A stretch of 64,000 nt of DNA. Origin: DAOPYU01 sp942493245 (lineage in GTDB: Bacteria; Sumerlaeota; Sumerlaeia; UBA8349). Positions 15,952 to 25,241 of the stretch are shown here, piece by piece. The stretch lies in the NCBI GenBank assembly GCA_942493245.1, contig OW818685.1, positions 5,270,001 to 5,334,000 of the forward strand. Direction: 5' to 3'. A program made the position numbers and the translations under genes. Each line of letters opens with the position of its first letter. Position 1 is the stretch's first letter. The notes beneath the pieces were generated by a model, which searched no databases, was not told the DNA's origin, and saw only the letters and a list, made by a program, of their open reading frames with translations.

Positions 15952-18900
15952 TTACCGCACCATCCAGACCGCCGGATGGGGGCCCGCCTCGAATCGCACC
16001 GTGATCGAGGTGTCCTTGCGGATCGTGACCTGGAGCGGGTTCTGTCCCGCGCCGCCCGACGGCACGTCGCCCGTCCACCGCACGAACCGCGACCCGGCGC
16101 CGGGCCGGGCGGTCAGCGTGACCACGCTCCCCCACGGGTAGGTTCCGCCCGCCGGGTTCAGGGCCACCGAGCCTTCCCCCTCAACGGTTATGTTCAATCC
16201 AAAGGAAGGCGGCGCGAACCGCAGGAAGGGGTAGGTTTCACCCTCGACAATCCCCCAGACCGACGTGAAGTCCCAGTCGGTCGCCCCCATCCCGCCGCCG
16301 GGTTGGAAGGTCGCCCGCTGTTTCATCTCGGCGGTTGTCTTGCCCACCCCGCCTCCTGCCGAGGTCGTCTGGCTGGTCGTTTCCACGTCCCAGTAACAAG
16401 CCGTGACCGACGTTCCAGTATTGCGTCCGATCAACCCACCGGCATTCACCGCTTCCCCCAGACTCGTCACCCGACCTGTCGCATAACAATGCAGGACGGA
16501 ACCTTCGCAATTGTCTCCGATCAAGCCGCCCGCTGGCCCGGCGCTTGTCACCGGCCCGCTGGCCAAACAATCGGCCAGATCTCCGAAATTCTGCCCAATC
16601 AGGCCACCGACGGTCTGTTGAGTTCCCGATACCGGACCTGTGGCGAAACTGTTCCGGATTTTCCCATTGTAATAATGACTGTTGTATCCCACCAATCCGC
16701 CAATCGTGGCCGTACTTGTTGTCCCCGCCTCCGCCGTGACCGCTCCGGCGGCAAAGCAGGTTTCGACCTGGCCGAGATTGTACCCCACCAGCCCGCCTCC
16801 ATGGGGAGGAGAGTAGAGCTTATCGGAAGTGGGCCTCAGATAAACCGAACCGGTAGCCGAACAATGGGTCACCGCCCCTCGGTTGATTCCAACGATCCCT
16901 CCCACACTCATAATTCCCCTTGCCGACAGTGAAACGGAACAATTGGCAACCGTCCCGTTGTTTTCTCCAACCAATGGGGCAATCGCCGAGCTCCCCCTGA
17001 CGGATCCCCCGGCGAGTGTCAGGTTTTCAACTCTTCCCGACAGATCCATTTTCCCCAAAAGGCCCACATAGTTGATGCTGCGATTGATTGTCAGACCGGA
17101 GATCTTTTTCCCATTGCCATCCAAGACTCCCCGGAAGGGGGTAGAAGACGTTCCAATCGGACGGAACCCTTCCAAGGAGTTTGTAGTGGTCCCCGCGTCG
17201 TTCCAGTTCGCTGTGTCTGCCGCCTCGATGTCGTTCATCAACGTGTAATACCCCTCGAGATCCCCGCCGGCGATCGCCTGAAGTTCATCCAGCGTCCGGA
17301 TTTCATAAAGGCGCAGAAACCGCGCCGTCACACCCTTGTGAGTATCCATCATAACCGTTGTGGAAACCGCCGCGCGGTCGGTTACAGAACCGGTCCACTC
17401 GGCAAAACGCGAGTCGGCGTTCGGAACCGCCGTCAGGGTCACTTGGGTTCCCGCTGCGTACACCCCGCCGGGCGGGTCCATCGCCACCGAACCCTTCCCC
17501 TCGATCGAGACATTCAGGCGGAACGATGGAGGCGCGGACGAAGGCCCGAGGTAGGGGTAACTCAGTCCTTCGACAATCCCCCAGACCGACGTGAAGTCCC
17601 AGTCGGTCGCCCCCGTGCCGCCGTCCGGCTGGAAGGTCGCCTGGCGTTTCATCTCGGTGGTGGTTTTTCCCACCACTCCGGTCCCACCAGCCGAAATGGT
17701 CTGTCCAGAGGTTTCTACATCCCAGTAACAACCGGTGAGGGTCGCGGGAGTGTTGGATGCGCTCATTTCGGAATGAAAGCCGATCAATCCCCCCACAGAA
17801 TCTGTACTACTCGCTCTTGTCACTTCACCCGCGGCAAAACTGTTTGTGATGGAACCTCCCCAGTTGCTTCCGACCAGTCCCCCCAAACGTGTCATATATC
17901 CTTGCCCCGTCACAGATCCGATCGCGAAACAGTTTTCGATAGAACCGGCATTCGTGATCCCAACCAATCCTCCAGCCCGAACCCCTGTCCCCACACTCGC
18001 CTCTATCCCGGTGACAGAACCCGTGGCAAAACAGTTTCGGATAACGCTCGGATCGGGAGCGCCACCGTTATACTCACCATTTACTCCAACCAATCCCCCT
18101 GCATATCCTCCGATTACCGAACCGCTCGCAAAACAATCCGAAATTGTCCCCCGGTACCGATTCCGTCCCACCAATCCCCCCGCGTATCCACCGCTCTTAA
18201 TCTGACCGGTGGAGGAACAGTGGGACACCGTTCCTCCTGAGTTTTCGCCAATCAGTCCTCCAACGGGTGCATCGAAGATCAAATCCGTTACAAGACCCGA
18301 AGCCACTGAGTTGACAATTGTCCCGCTATTTACCCCGACGAGTCCCCCCACATACGTGTTGCCTGTTACCTTAATCCGGGAGACACAACCACTTACCCGG
18401 CTCCACGTACTATTCACACCAATCAATCCGCCCACATTTCTGTTTCCGGTCACCTGTCCCCCTTCCAAGGTCAGATTCCGAATTTCTCCGCCTTCTCTGA
18501 CAAGACCAAACAGACCGACATAATACGCCATGGGACGATTGATTGTCAGGCCGGTGATCTTCTTCCCATTCCCCTCGAAAATCCCCCGGAAGGATGTAGT
18601 ATCAGGTGGGGTGGAGTAATAGGTCCCGATGGGCCGGAACCCCTCCAGCAGATCGGTTTCCGATGTCCCCGCGTCGTTCCAGGTCGCCGTGGGCGAGGCG
18701 TCAATGTCATTCATCAGGATGTAGTACCCCGTGAGATCCCCTGTAGCGACGGCTTGAAGTTCTTCCAGCGTCCGGATTTCATAACAGGGGAGGAAGCGCG
18801 CCGTCACGTTCTTGTGGGTGTCGAGGAGAATCGTGGTGACCTCGGCGTCGCGGTCGGCCACCGTTCCCGTCCACTCCGCCAGATGGAACCCCGCCTCAGC

Positions 18901-21900
18901 CGTGGCGGTCAGGGTGACGGTGGTTCCCGGCGCATAGACTCCGCCGGGCGGGTCCAGTGTCACGGACCCTGCGCCCGTGACCGAAACATTCAGGTACAAC
19001 ATGGGCGGCTGAGACGTGGACCGCAGGTAGGGGTAGGTCTGTCCCTCGACGATGCCCCAGACGGACTCGAAATCCCAGTCCTTGTCCCCTGTCCCGCCTT
19101 GCGGCTGAAAGGTGGCTTGCTGTTTCATCGCGCCGGAGATTTTCCCAACCACGCCCGCCCCTCCCGCCGAAGCGATCTGGCCGGAAGTCTCGATATCCCA
19201 GTAACTGGCTGTGACCGTACCTCCCGAGACTCGACCGATCAGGCCTCCGATGTACGATCCCTTATCAGGCATCGGACCCACAGAGAAACAATGGGCCACA
19301 GTCCCTCCCGCAACCCGCCCAACCAGCCCCCCCATGTTGGGTGGGTAATATTTCCCGGTCCCTGAAACGGCCCCTGTGGCAAAAGAGTCCGCGAGAGTCC
19401 CTCCGTTGTGGGAACCCACCAGTCCACCCACATACAGGTTATAGGAATTGGAAGACGAATTTCCTGTCACAGAACCCATGGAAAAACAGGTCTGAATTGC
19501 GCCTTTGTTTATTCCAACCAGCCCCCCGATGTTAATATCATAGGTTCCCATTCCCTCTACCGTGCCCGTGGCATAACAGTTTACAATCGAGCCTGCATTG
19601 TTGATCCCGGCCAGCCCCCCGATGGCATTGCGCGAATAAGAGACGGTCCCTGTTACGCGGCCAGAAACGGAACAATCGGCAATCGAACCCTTCAGGTTGA
19701 TTCCGACCAGACCGCCCCCATCCCCTTTATTCGCCATCACGGTTCCGCTGACGTCACAACGGATGATCGAACCTTCTGTGTTGTAACCAATCAGACCTCC
19801 AACCGATAACCCCCCAGTCACCGCTGCGCGTTCAAGTGTCAGATCCCGGATTATTCCCCCTGCGCCGACCGCGCTAAACAGCCCAATATAATAACCTCCC
19901 AACCGATTGATGGTCAGCCCCGTGATTTTCTTTCCATTCCCGTCGAAAACGCCCTGGAATGAGACCGTGTCGGGGGAGGAATAAGAATAGTCTCCAATCG
20001 GCTGGAACCCCTCCAAGGTGTCCGTCGTCGTTCCCGCGTCGTTCCAGGTGGCTGTTTCCGACGCGTCTATGTCGTTCATGAGGGTGTAGTACCCCTTGAG
20101 GTCTCCCGTGGCGATGGCTTGGAGTTCGGCCAGGGTCCGGATTTCGTAGCTGCGCAGGAAATGCGCCGTGACGGTCGTGTCGCCAGTCACGACTAGTGAC
20201 GTGGAGGCGGCTGTGGGGTCGGCCACGTTCCCCGTCCACCCCGTAAACCGGTACCCCGCGTCCGGCGTGGCGGTCAGGGAGACCTCCGTTCCGTAGGTAT
20301 AGGTCGTCTGATCGGGCGATTTCGCCACGGCTCCATTCGTGGCCTCGACCGCCACCGTGTATTCGTTGAGTTCGAAGCGCGCCGTCACGCTCCTTGCTTC
20401 GTCCATGCGGACCGTGGTGGAGAGAGTTGTGGGATCGGCCACCGGGCCGGTCCACCCGATAAACCGGTACCGCGGGTCGGGCGTGGCGGTCAGGGCGACC
20501 ACCGTGCCATAGGCGTAAACCGCCTGATCGGGCGACTTCGTCACGGAACCGTTCGGGGCGTTGATTGTGAGTTGGTATTCATTAAGTTCAAAGTGCGCCA
20601 TTACGCTCTTGTGGGTATCCATGAGGACGGTGGTGGAGGCGGCTGTGGGATCGGCCACGGGACCGGTCCAGTGGGTGAAACGGTAGCGTGCGGCCGGCGC
20701 AGCCGTGAGCGTGACGGTCGTGCCGGCGGGATAGATGACGTGGGTTCCCGGAACCGAGATCGGGGTGCCCGAGGGATTCGGGGAGACCGCCCCGGGGCCG
20801 TCGTACGCAACGCTCAGGCGAAACGGAGGGGGCGCGGACAGGAGATACGGATAACTTTGTCCCTCGGCAATGCCCCAGAGGGTGGTGAAGTCCCAGTCGG
20901 TGGCGCCCGTCCCGCCGCCCGGCTGGAAGGTCGCCTGGCGCTTCATTTCGGCAGTGGTTTTGCCGAAACTGGCCGTACTGCCGGGAGAGGCGGTCTGTCC
21001 GGTGGTCATCCGGTCCCAGTAGCCGGCCGTGATCGTCCCGGTGTTGGCTCCCACCAGCCCGCCCTTGCCGGTGCCGGTGGCCGTGACGGCGCCCGTGGCG
21101 AAGCAGTTCGTGATCGTGCCGCCGGTGGTGCCCACCAGCCCGCCGATTTTGTCCCGGCCCGTGACCGGACCGGTGGCAAAGCTATTCAGAATTTTCGTTG
21201 CCGCGGACGTGTGGCTGTACCCGAGGAGGCCCCCGATCCCGTCGAGACCCGTCACGCACCCCGTGGCGTAACACCCGGAGACCGTCCCGCTGTTGCTCCC
21301 GAGCACCCCACCCGCATAGGTTCCCGTGGCCGTGACGTTTCCCGTCGCAAAGCAGTTTTCGAGCGTGCTGGCGGAATTCGCCCCCACCACCCCGCCTACC
21401 TCGCCCGACGCCGTGACCGGGCCGAAGGTCATGCCGTTGGTCACCCGGCCTCCGAGGGCATTTGCGCCGACCAGTCCGCCGACATACAGCCCCGTCCCCA
21501 CCACCGTGACGTTCGAAGAGCAGCTGATGACCCAGCCGTTGTTGGCCCCGGCCAGCGCCCCCACCCGCGCCGCGCCGCTGACGGTCCCCTCTGCCAGGGT
21601 CAGGTTCTGAATTTCACCGCCCGTTCCGAGGTAACCGAACAGTCCCACATATCCCGTAGCGGAGCGTTTGATGGTCAAACCGCTGATTTTCTTGCCGTTC
21701 CCGTCGAAAAATCCCCGGAAGGAGGTGGTGTCGGGACTGGAGTAAGTTCCGATGGGGCGGAACCCCTCGAGCGTGTCCGTGGTGGTCGCCGCGTCGTTCC
21801 AGTTCATGGTGTCCGAAGCGTCCAGGTCGTTCAAAAGCCGGTAATACTTCCCGGCGGTCTCGTTGGCCGCGGCGCGCTCGCCGAGCCAGACCAGGTTCCC

Positions 21901-22167
21901 GAGTTCGGCGATCTGGTAAGCGGTGTCGAGGGTCAGCCCGTCGCCCACGGTGGGCGCGACCGGCGTCTGGGCGCAGGCGCCCGGGGCGACGGCCCAGGCG
22001 AGGCTCAGGCAGAACGCCAGGGTCAAAACCGGCAGGAAGCGTTGTCGGTCAAGTCGGTCGAGGAATCGCCGACCGCCGCGGGGCGAAAGGATGCTGAACC
22101 GGGAAAGCGGTTTACTCGAAAAGGACGGGGTGGAATGCGCGGAAAAACCTGGGATACGGGAAGGCAT
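15952..22167 (-). CDS. Giant secreted surface protein with GLUG and InlB-type repeats
   Basis: A protein of about 2070 residues. The export signal is preceded by a long basic N-region; the hydrophobic core is 'LPVLTLAFCLSLAWAVAPG' ending at ACAQ. The rest is four paralogous modules of roughly 370-420 residues, at about 21960-20830, 20140-19010, 18780-17545 and 17310-16205. Each starts 'ELQAIA-GDL-GYYTLMNDI', runs through GLUG repeats of the form 'GGLVG-N-GTI-NC-ATG-V', and ends with 'CYWD-ETSGQT' and 'DWDF-SVWGIVEG-SYPYL'. Between modules lie InlB B-repeat-like units (G-V...GT-VTLTA-P...F--WTG...V-A-F): three after module 1, one after each other. The chain stops after the last unit, with no anchor or sorting tail. 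Likely a secreted or surface-bound adhesin. ATG 22167 (AAAGGA upstream) was preferred; 22191 is an alternative. Confidence 0.88.
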   Translation of the reverse strand: MPSRIPGFSAHSTPSFSSKPLSRFSILSPRGGRRFLDRLDRQRFLPVLTLAFCLSLAWAVAPGACAQTPVAPTVGDGLTLDTAYQIAELGNLVWLGERAAANETAGKYYRLLNDLDASDTMNWNDAATTTDTLEGFRPIGTYSSPDTTSFRGFFDGNGKKISGLTIKRSATGYVGLFGYLGTGGEIQNLTLAEGTVSGAARVGALAGANNGWVISCSSNVTVVGTGLYVGGLVGANALGGRVTNGMTFGPVTASGEVGGVVGANSASTLENCFATGNVTATGTYAGGVLGSNSGTVSGCYATGCVTGLDGIGGLLGYSHTSAATKILNSFATGPVTGRDKIGGLVGTTGGTITNCFATGAVTATGTGKGGLVGANTGTITAGYWDRMTTGQTASPGSTASFGKTTAEMKRQATFQPGGGTGATDWDFTTLWGIAEGQSYPYLLSAPPPFRLSVAYDGPGAVSPNPSGTPISVPGTHVIYPAGTTVTLTAAPAARYRFTHWTGPVADPTAASTTVLMDTHKSVMAHFELNEYQLTINAPNGSVTKSPDQAVYAYGTVVALTATPDPRYRFIGWTGPVADPTTLSTTVRMDEARSVTARFELNEYTVAVEATNGAVAKSPDQTTYTYGTEVSLTATPDAGYRFTGWTGNVADPTAASTSLVVTGDTTVTAHFLRSYEIRTLAELQAIATGDLKGYYTLMNDIDASETATWNDAGTTTDTLEGFQPIGDYSYSSPDTVSFQGVFDGNGKKITGLTINRLGGYYIGLFSAVGAGGIIRDLTLERAAVTGGLSVGGLIGYNTEGSIIRCDVSGTVMANKGDGGGLVGINLKGSIADCSVSGRVTGTVSYSRNAIGGLAGINNAGSIVNCYATGTVEGMGTYDINIGGLVGINKGAIQTCFSMGSVTGNSSSNSYNLYVGGLVGSHNGGTLADSFATGAVSGTGKYYPPNMGGLVGRVAGGTVAHCFSVGPMPDKGSYIGGLIGRVSGGTVTASYWDIETSGQIASAGGAGVVGKISGAMKQQATFQPQGGTGDKDWDFESVWGIVEGQTYPYLRSTSQPPMLYLNVSVTGAGSVTLDPPGGVYAPGTTVTLTATAEAGFHLAEWTGTVADRDAEVTTILLDTHKNVTARFLPCYEIRTLEELQAVATGDLTGYYILMNDIDASPTATWNDAGTSETDLLEGFRPIGTYYSTPPDTTSFRGIFEGNGKKITGLTINRPMAYYVGLFGLVREGGEIRNLTLEGGQVTGNRNVGGLIGVNSTWSRVSGCVSRIKVTGNTYVGGLVGVNSGTIVNSVASGLVTDLIFDAPVGGLIGENSGGTVSHCSSTGQIKSGGYAGGLVGRNRYRGTISDCFASGSVIGGYAGGLVGVNGEYNGGAPDPSVIRNCFATGSVTGIEASVGTGVRAGGLVGITNAGSIENCFAIGSVTGQGYMTRLGGLVGSNWGGSITNSFAAGEVTRASSTDSVGGLIGFHSEMSASNTPATLTGCYWDVETSGQTISAGGTGVVGKTTTEMKRQATFQPDGGTGATDWDFTSVWGIVEGLSYPYLGPSSAPPSFRLNVSIEGKGSVAMDPPGGVYAAGTQVTLTAVPNADSRFAEWTGSVTDRAAVSTTVMMDTHKGVTARFLRLYEIRTLDELQAIAGGDLEGYYTLMNDIEAADTANWNDAGTTTNSLEGFRPIGTSSTPFRGVLDGNGKKISGLTINRSINYVGLLGKMDLSGRVENLTLAGGSVRGSSAIAPLVGENNGTVANCSVSLSARGIMSVGGIVGINRGAVTHCSATGSVYLRPTSDKLYSPPHGGGLVGYNLGQVETCFAAGAVTAEAGTTSTATIGGLVGYNSHYYNGKIRNSFATGPVSGTQQTVGGLIGQNFGDLADCLASGPVTSAGPAGGLIGDNCEGSVLHCYATGRVTSLGEAVNAGGLIGRNTGTSVTACYWDVETTSQTTSAGGGVGKTTAEMKQRATFQPGGGMGATDWDFTSVWGIVEGETYPFLRFAPPSFGLNITVEGEGSVALNPAGGTYPWGSVVTLTARPGAGSRFVRWTGDVPSGGAGQNPLQVTIRKDTSITVRFEAGPHPAVWMVR
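16205..21960 (-). repeat. Four tandem internal modules of the giant gene
   Basis: Four repeats of about 1.1-1.25 kb separated by 230-690 bases of B-repeat sequence. The boundary segments are nearly identical at DNA level: 'AACCCCTCCA' with the nearby 'TCGTTCCAG' (about 17165-17210, 18645-18690, 20005-20050, 21755-21800) and the 'CCCAGTCGGTCGCCCC' group (about 16270, 17600, 19070, 20895). This favours recombination between modules and may also confuse assembly. Confidence 0.8.
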
Positions 22168-22457
22168 GATACGGGTCGGATCCTTTGCCATTGCGTGAAA
22201 TCGTCTGGTTGAAAGGGAAAGGGCGAAAGCGCTTTCCTGACGGGGACTTTCCTTTGAAAAAAACCTCCAGCGCGCCGGAGAGGCGTTTGTGCCATAAACA
22301 CTAACGAAGAAACCGGGCATTTCTCAACCTATATTTGTCGGAAGAAATACCAGGCAGTCTTTTTCTTCCGAAAGAAGAAGTGTTTCGGTGTCCCTGCAAC
22401 AGGAACAAGACGGGCGGGCGGGGGGCCGCACCTCCCAAGGCATGGGCGGCGCAGAAC
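22168..22457. other. Divergent intergenic region
   Basis: Lies between the start of the giant minus-strand gene and the plus-strand promoter at 22458, so it should contain both upstream regions. Minus-strand frames through 22320 exist but lack protein character. I see no operator or RNA. Confidence 0.4.
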
Positions 22458-22486
22458 TTGACACACCCGGTTTCTCTGCGTATGGT
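22458..22486 (+). promoter_or_regulatory. Sigma70-type promoter for the LURP-one pair
   Basis: TTGACA (22458-22463), 17 bases, TATGGT (22481-22486), 52 bases before the first LURP-one-like start codon at 22539. It has the same spacing and TATGNT -10 shape as the tRNA promoters. Confidence 0.7.
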
Positions 22487-22538
22487 TGGAGTAGAACTTT
22501 GAAAGGAATACGGCTCTTTCGCGGCCAGGGGAAATTCC

Positions 22539-23027
22539 ATGCGCTATCTCATGAAACAGCGGCTCTTCTCTTTTGGAGACGATTTCTACATCCAGGACGC
22601 CTCGGGACAGGATGCGTTTTTCGTGGACGGCAAGGTTTTCGCGCTGGGCGACCAGTTGTCCTTTCAGGACCTGGCCGGGAACGAATTGGTTTTCATCCGC
22701 CAGAAACTCCTTGCCTGGGGGCCGACCTATGAAATCTACCGGGGCGGCGCGCTCTACGCGACCGTGCATAAGGAAATCTTCACGCTCTTCCACTGCCGTT
22801 TTTCGGTGGATGTTCCCGGACCGGACGACCTGGAGGCGGAGGGGGACTTCCTCGATCACGAGTATTCCTTCACCCGCCACGGACAAACCGTCGCGACTGT
22901 TTCCAAACAGTGGTTTTCCTGGACGGATACCTATGGGGTGGACGTGGCGGATGGCGAGGACGACGTTCTCATTCTGGCCAGCACTGTCGTGATCGACATG
23001 GCGTGTCACGAGAAAGAAGACCGGTAG
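22539..23027 (+). CDS. LURP-one-related (LOR/tubby-like) protein, copy 1
   Basis: A 162-residue protein of the LURP-one-related family (tubby C-terminal-like / scramblase-like beta-barrel, Bacillus YxjI type). The order of conserved strands is clear: 'MRYLMKQRLFSFGDDFYIQD', 'VDGKVFALGDQLSFQDLAGN', 'IRQKLLAWGPTYEIY', 'DHEYSFTRHGQTVATVSKQW' and 'DTYGVDVADGEDDVLILA'. Members form a barrel around one hydrophobic helix, here the C-terminal 'DDVLILASTVVIDMAC'. The biochemical role in bacteria is not established; phospholipid or DNA binding has been proposed for the superfamily. A second copy follows 71 bases later, so the two are probably co-transcribed from the promoter at 22458. Confidence 0.88.
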   Translation: MRYLMKQRLFSFGDDFYIQDASGQDAFFVDGKVFALGDQLSFQDLAGNELVFIRQKLLAWGPTYEIYRGGALYATVHKEIFTLFHCRFSVDVPGPDDLEAEGDFLDHEYSFTRHGQTVATVSKQWFSWTDTYGVDVADGEDDVLILASTVVIDMACHEKEDR

Positions 23028-23098
23028 TTTCGGAACTTCTTTTGGGGCAAGGTTGATTCTGAAAGAAACCTTGTATTCCAATGCAGGAAACAGATGTC

Positions 23099-23575
23099 AT
23101 GCGCTATCTCATGAAACAGAAACTCTTTTCCGTTGCGAAAGAATTTTATATCGAAGATTCCTCCGGACAGAAGGTTTTCCTTGTGAGCCATAAGATCTTT
23201 CCTCCACCCTTTCGACTGTCTTTTCAAGACCTGTCCGGAAATGAACTGATCCGTGTCCGCCAGAAATTGCTTGCCTGGTGTCCCACTTATGAAATTTACC
23301 GGGACGACTCTCTCTTTGCGACCATCAAAAAGCAACTTCTCGACATGCTACACTATCGCTATTCGGTTGAGGTTTCCGGGCTGGATATCCTGGAAGCGAA
23401 AGAAGACGATCTCCTTAAGCAGAAATACTCCTTCACCCGCCAGGGACATCACGTCGCGACCGTATCAAGGCGATCATTCAATTTGACCGACACCTATGGG
23501 GTGGAAATAGAAGAAGGTGAGGACGACGTACTCATTCTGGCCTGCACGACAGTAATCGATATGATCTGTTTGTGA
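23099..23575 (+). CDS. LURP-one-related (LOR/tubby-like) protein, copy 2
   Basis: A 158-residue paralogue of the preceding gene, collinear along its whole length ('MRYLMKQKLFSVAKEFYIED', 'RQKLLAWCPTYEIYRDD', 'DTYGVEIEEGEDDVLILACT'). It is diverged and more A+T-rich. The linker 'HKIFPPPFRLSFQDL' replaces 'GKVFALGDQLSFQDL', losing the Gly turn. The start at 23099 is supported by AGGAA upstream and by alignment with copy 1. Relaxed composition suggests either faster drift after duplication or a specialised role. Confidence 0.87.
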   Translation: MRYLMKQKLFSVAKEFYIEDSSGQKVFLVSHKIFPPPFRLSFQDLSGNELIRVRQKLLAWCPTYEIYRDDSLFATIKKQLLDMLHYRYSVEVSGLDILEAKEDDLLKQKYSFTRQGHHVATVSRRSFNLTDTYGVEIEEGEDDVLILACTTVIDMICL

Positions 23576-23623
23576 TTTTAAGGGGTGTAGAATTCCTCAA
23601 ATTTTCTTTTTTTGGAAGACCCG

Positions 23624-25081
23624 ATGCTTTTTTATCATGATCCCATAGAATCGACACAAACCTCGGGGCATCCGATTGGATTACGGTTCCGCAATGCCCG
23701 GTCGTCTCGTCTTTTAATTTCTCCTTACTTGCGTTTTCTTCTTCGCCGGTTTTCTGTCTGTCTGTTTTTATCGGTTCTCCTGATCCTGACGGCCATCACC
23801 CCCGTCCGCGCCGAGGTCAAAGCGCTCACCGTCCTCCACACCAACGACCTCCACGCGCGGTTCGACCCTCACCCCGATGGATCGGGCGGCATCGCCAACC
23901 TGGCCGCCTACATCCAGTCCGTCCGGAAACAGCGCCCCGGACAGGTCCTCCTTCTGGACGCCGGGGACAACACTCTGGGCACGTCGCTCTGTGTGCTGTT
24001 CGACGGAGAACCGATCTACGACCTGATGAACCGCCTCGGTTACAACCTCCGGACGCTGGGCAACCACGAGTTCGACTACGGCGTGGAGAAAATCGCCCGG
24101 TTCCGTTCCTTCGCCCGGTTTCCCGTCGTTTCGGCCAACACCTTCCACAACGGCCAACTCATCGCCGACGAGGCGACGACCGTTCTCGAAGTCAACGGCC
24201 TGCGGGTCGGGGTGCTGGGGTTGACCATCCCCTTTTCCCAGAAAGACCCGGCGGTCACGTTCCAGAACCTCCACGACACCGCCGCCAGGCGCCTGCCCGA
24301 CCTGCGCGCCCGCGCGCAGATCCTCGTCGCGCTCACCCACATCGGCGTCGAGAACGACCGGACGCTGGCGCGCGAGTTCCCCGATCTGGATTTTATCATC
24401 GGGGGCCACTCGCACACGGAGATGGACAAACCGATCCAGGAGGGCAAAACGTGGATCGTCCAAACGGGCGCGTACGGAAAACGGGTGGGGCATCTGGACC
24501 TGGCGTTCGATACGGAAACGAACCGGATTGTCTCGCGGGCGTGGAAAATTGTCCCACTGCCGGTGGCCGGACTAGCGCCCGACGCGGCGATTCTCCAACG
24601 GCTCCAGGAATGGGAGGCCAAGATCCCGAAGGAAGTTTCCGCCCCCATCGGATTCAACACGCGTCCGTTGGCCATTCCCGAGGTGAAAGTGGAGATCGAA
24701 CGGATCTGGCAGGAGACCTTCCAGACCGATTTCGCCCTGCAGAACGTGGGCGCCACCCGCGCCGCCCTGCCCGAAGGCCCCATCCGGGAAAGCCACATCT
24801 GGGACTGCATGCCGTTTGACAACACCCTCGTCATCCTCCAACTCACCGCCGATCAGGTGGCGGAGGAGCGGGGGCAGACCCGGTTTTCGGAGAAACAGCC
24901 TCTCTATTCCGTGGTCACGAACAACTACTTCGCCGACCAGCTCATCAAGAAGTACCGCCTGCCCGAGTCGCAGGTGAAGCGCCTGGATATTTCCTGGCGC
25001 AAGCCGGTGCTCGACTCGATCAAGTCGAACGGGGGCCTGCTCGCGCCCACCGAAGCCGAACCCATGGCCGCCCGACCCTGA
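23624..25081 (+). CDS. Secreted 5'-nucleotidase/UshA-like metallophosphatase
   Basis: A 485-residue exported two-domain phosphatase of the 5'-nucleotidase (UshA/CpdB) family, which hydrolyses nucleotides or sugar nucleotides in the periplasm. After a basic N-region and signal helix ('LFLSVLLILTAITPVRA') comes the metallophosphatase domain: 'LHTNDLHARFDP', 'LDAGDNTLGT', 'TLGNHEFDYGVEK', 'LTHIGVENDR' and 'IIGGHSHTEMD', giving all metal ligands. The C-terminal substrate domain follows ('RIWQETFQTDFALQNVGATR', 'DCMPFDNTLV'). At 485 residues it is a little short, and the C-terminal domain may be trimmed. ATG 23624 (GGAAGA just upstream) is preferred over TTG 23612. It could scavenge phosphate or nucleosides. 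Confidence 0.9.
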   Translation: MLFYHDPIESTQTSGHPIGLRFRNARSSRLLISPYLRFLLRRFSVCLFLSVLLILTAITPVRAEVKALTVLHTNDLHARFDPHPDGSGGIANLAAYIQSVRKQRPGQVLLLDAGDNTLGTSLCVLFDGEPIYDLMNRLGYNLRTLGNHEFDYGVEKIARFRSFARFPVVSANTFHNGQLIADEATTVLEVNGLRVGVLGLTIPFSQKDPAVTFQNLHDTAARRLPDLRARAQILVALTHIGVENDRTLAREFPDLDFIIGGHSHTEMDKPIQEGKTWIVQTGAYGKRVGHLDLAFDTETNRIVSRAWKIVPLPVAGLAPDAAILQRLQEWEAKIPKEVSAPIGFNTRPLAIPEVKVEIERIWQETFQTDFALQNVGATRAALPEGPIRESHIWDCMPFDNTLVILQLTADQVAEERGQTRFSEKQPLYSVVTNNYFADQLIKKYRLPESQVKRLDISWRKPVLDSIKSNGGLLAPTEAEPMAARP

Positions 25082-25159
25082 CAAACGCGATGGATGCGGC
25101 GAACCGCAATGAGTCCCAGAAGCACAAGAAAATAGCCCCGCCTGCTCATCACGATACGC

Positions 25160-25188
25160 TTGCTTCCTAACCCGTGGATCGTTATATT
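25160..25188 (+). promoter_or_regulatory. Sigma70-type promoter for the restriction-methylase gene
   Basis: TTGCTT (25160-25165), 17 bases, TATATT (25183-25188), 53 bases ahead of the ATG at 25242. Confidence 0.6.
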
Positions 25189-25241
25189 CCGGTCTGTTGG
25201 ATGCGGAACCTGTTTGGAACGCTCTTCCGAAGGAAAACCTG

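Noticed and set aside
20572..22212. Plus-strand frame of 546 codons
   Set aside because: Antisense to the giant repeat gene; it has no protein character and the repeats explain its length.
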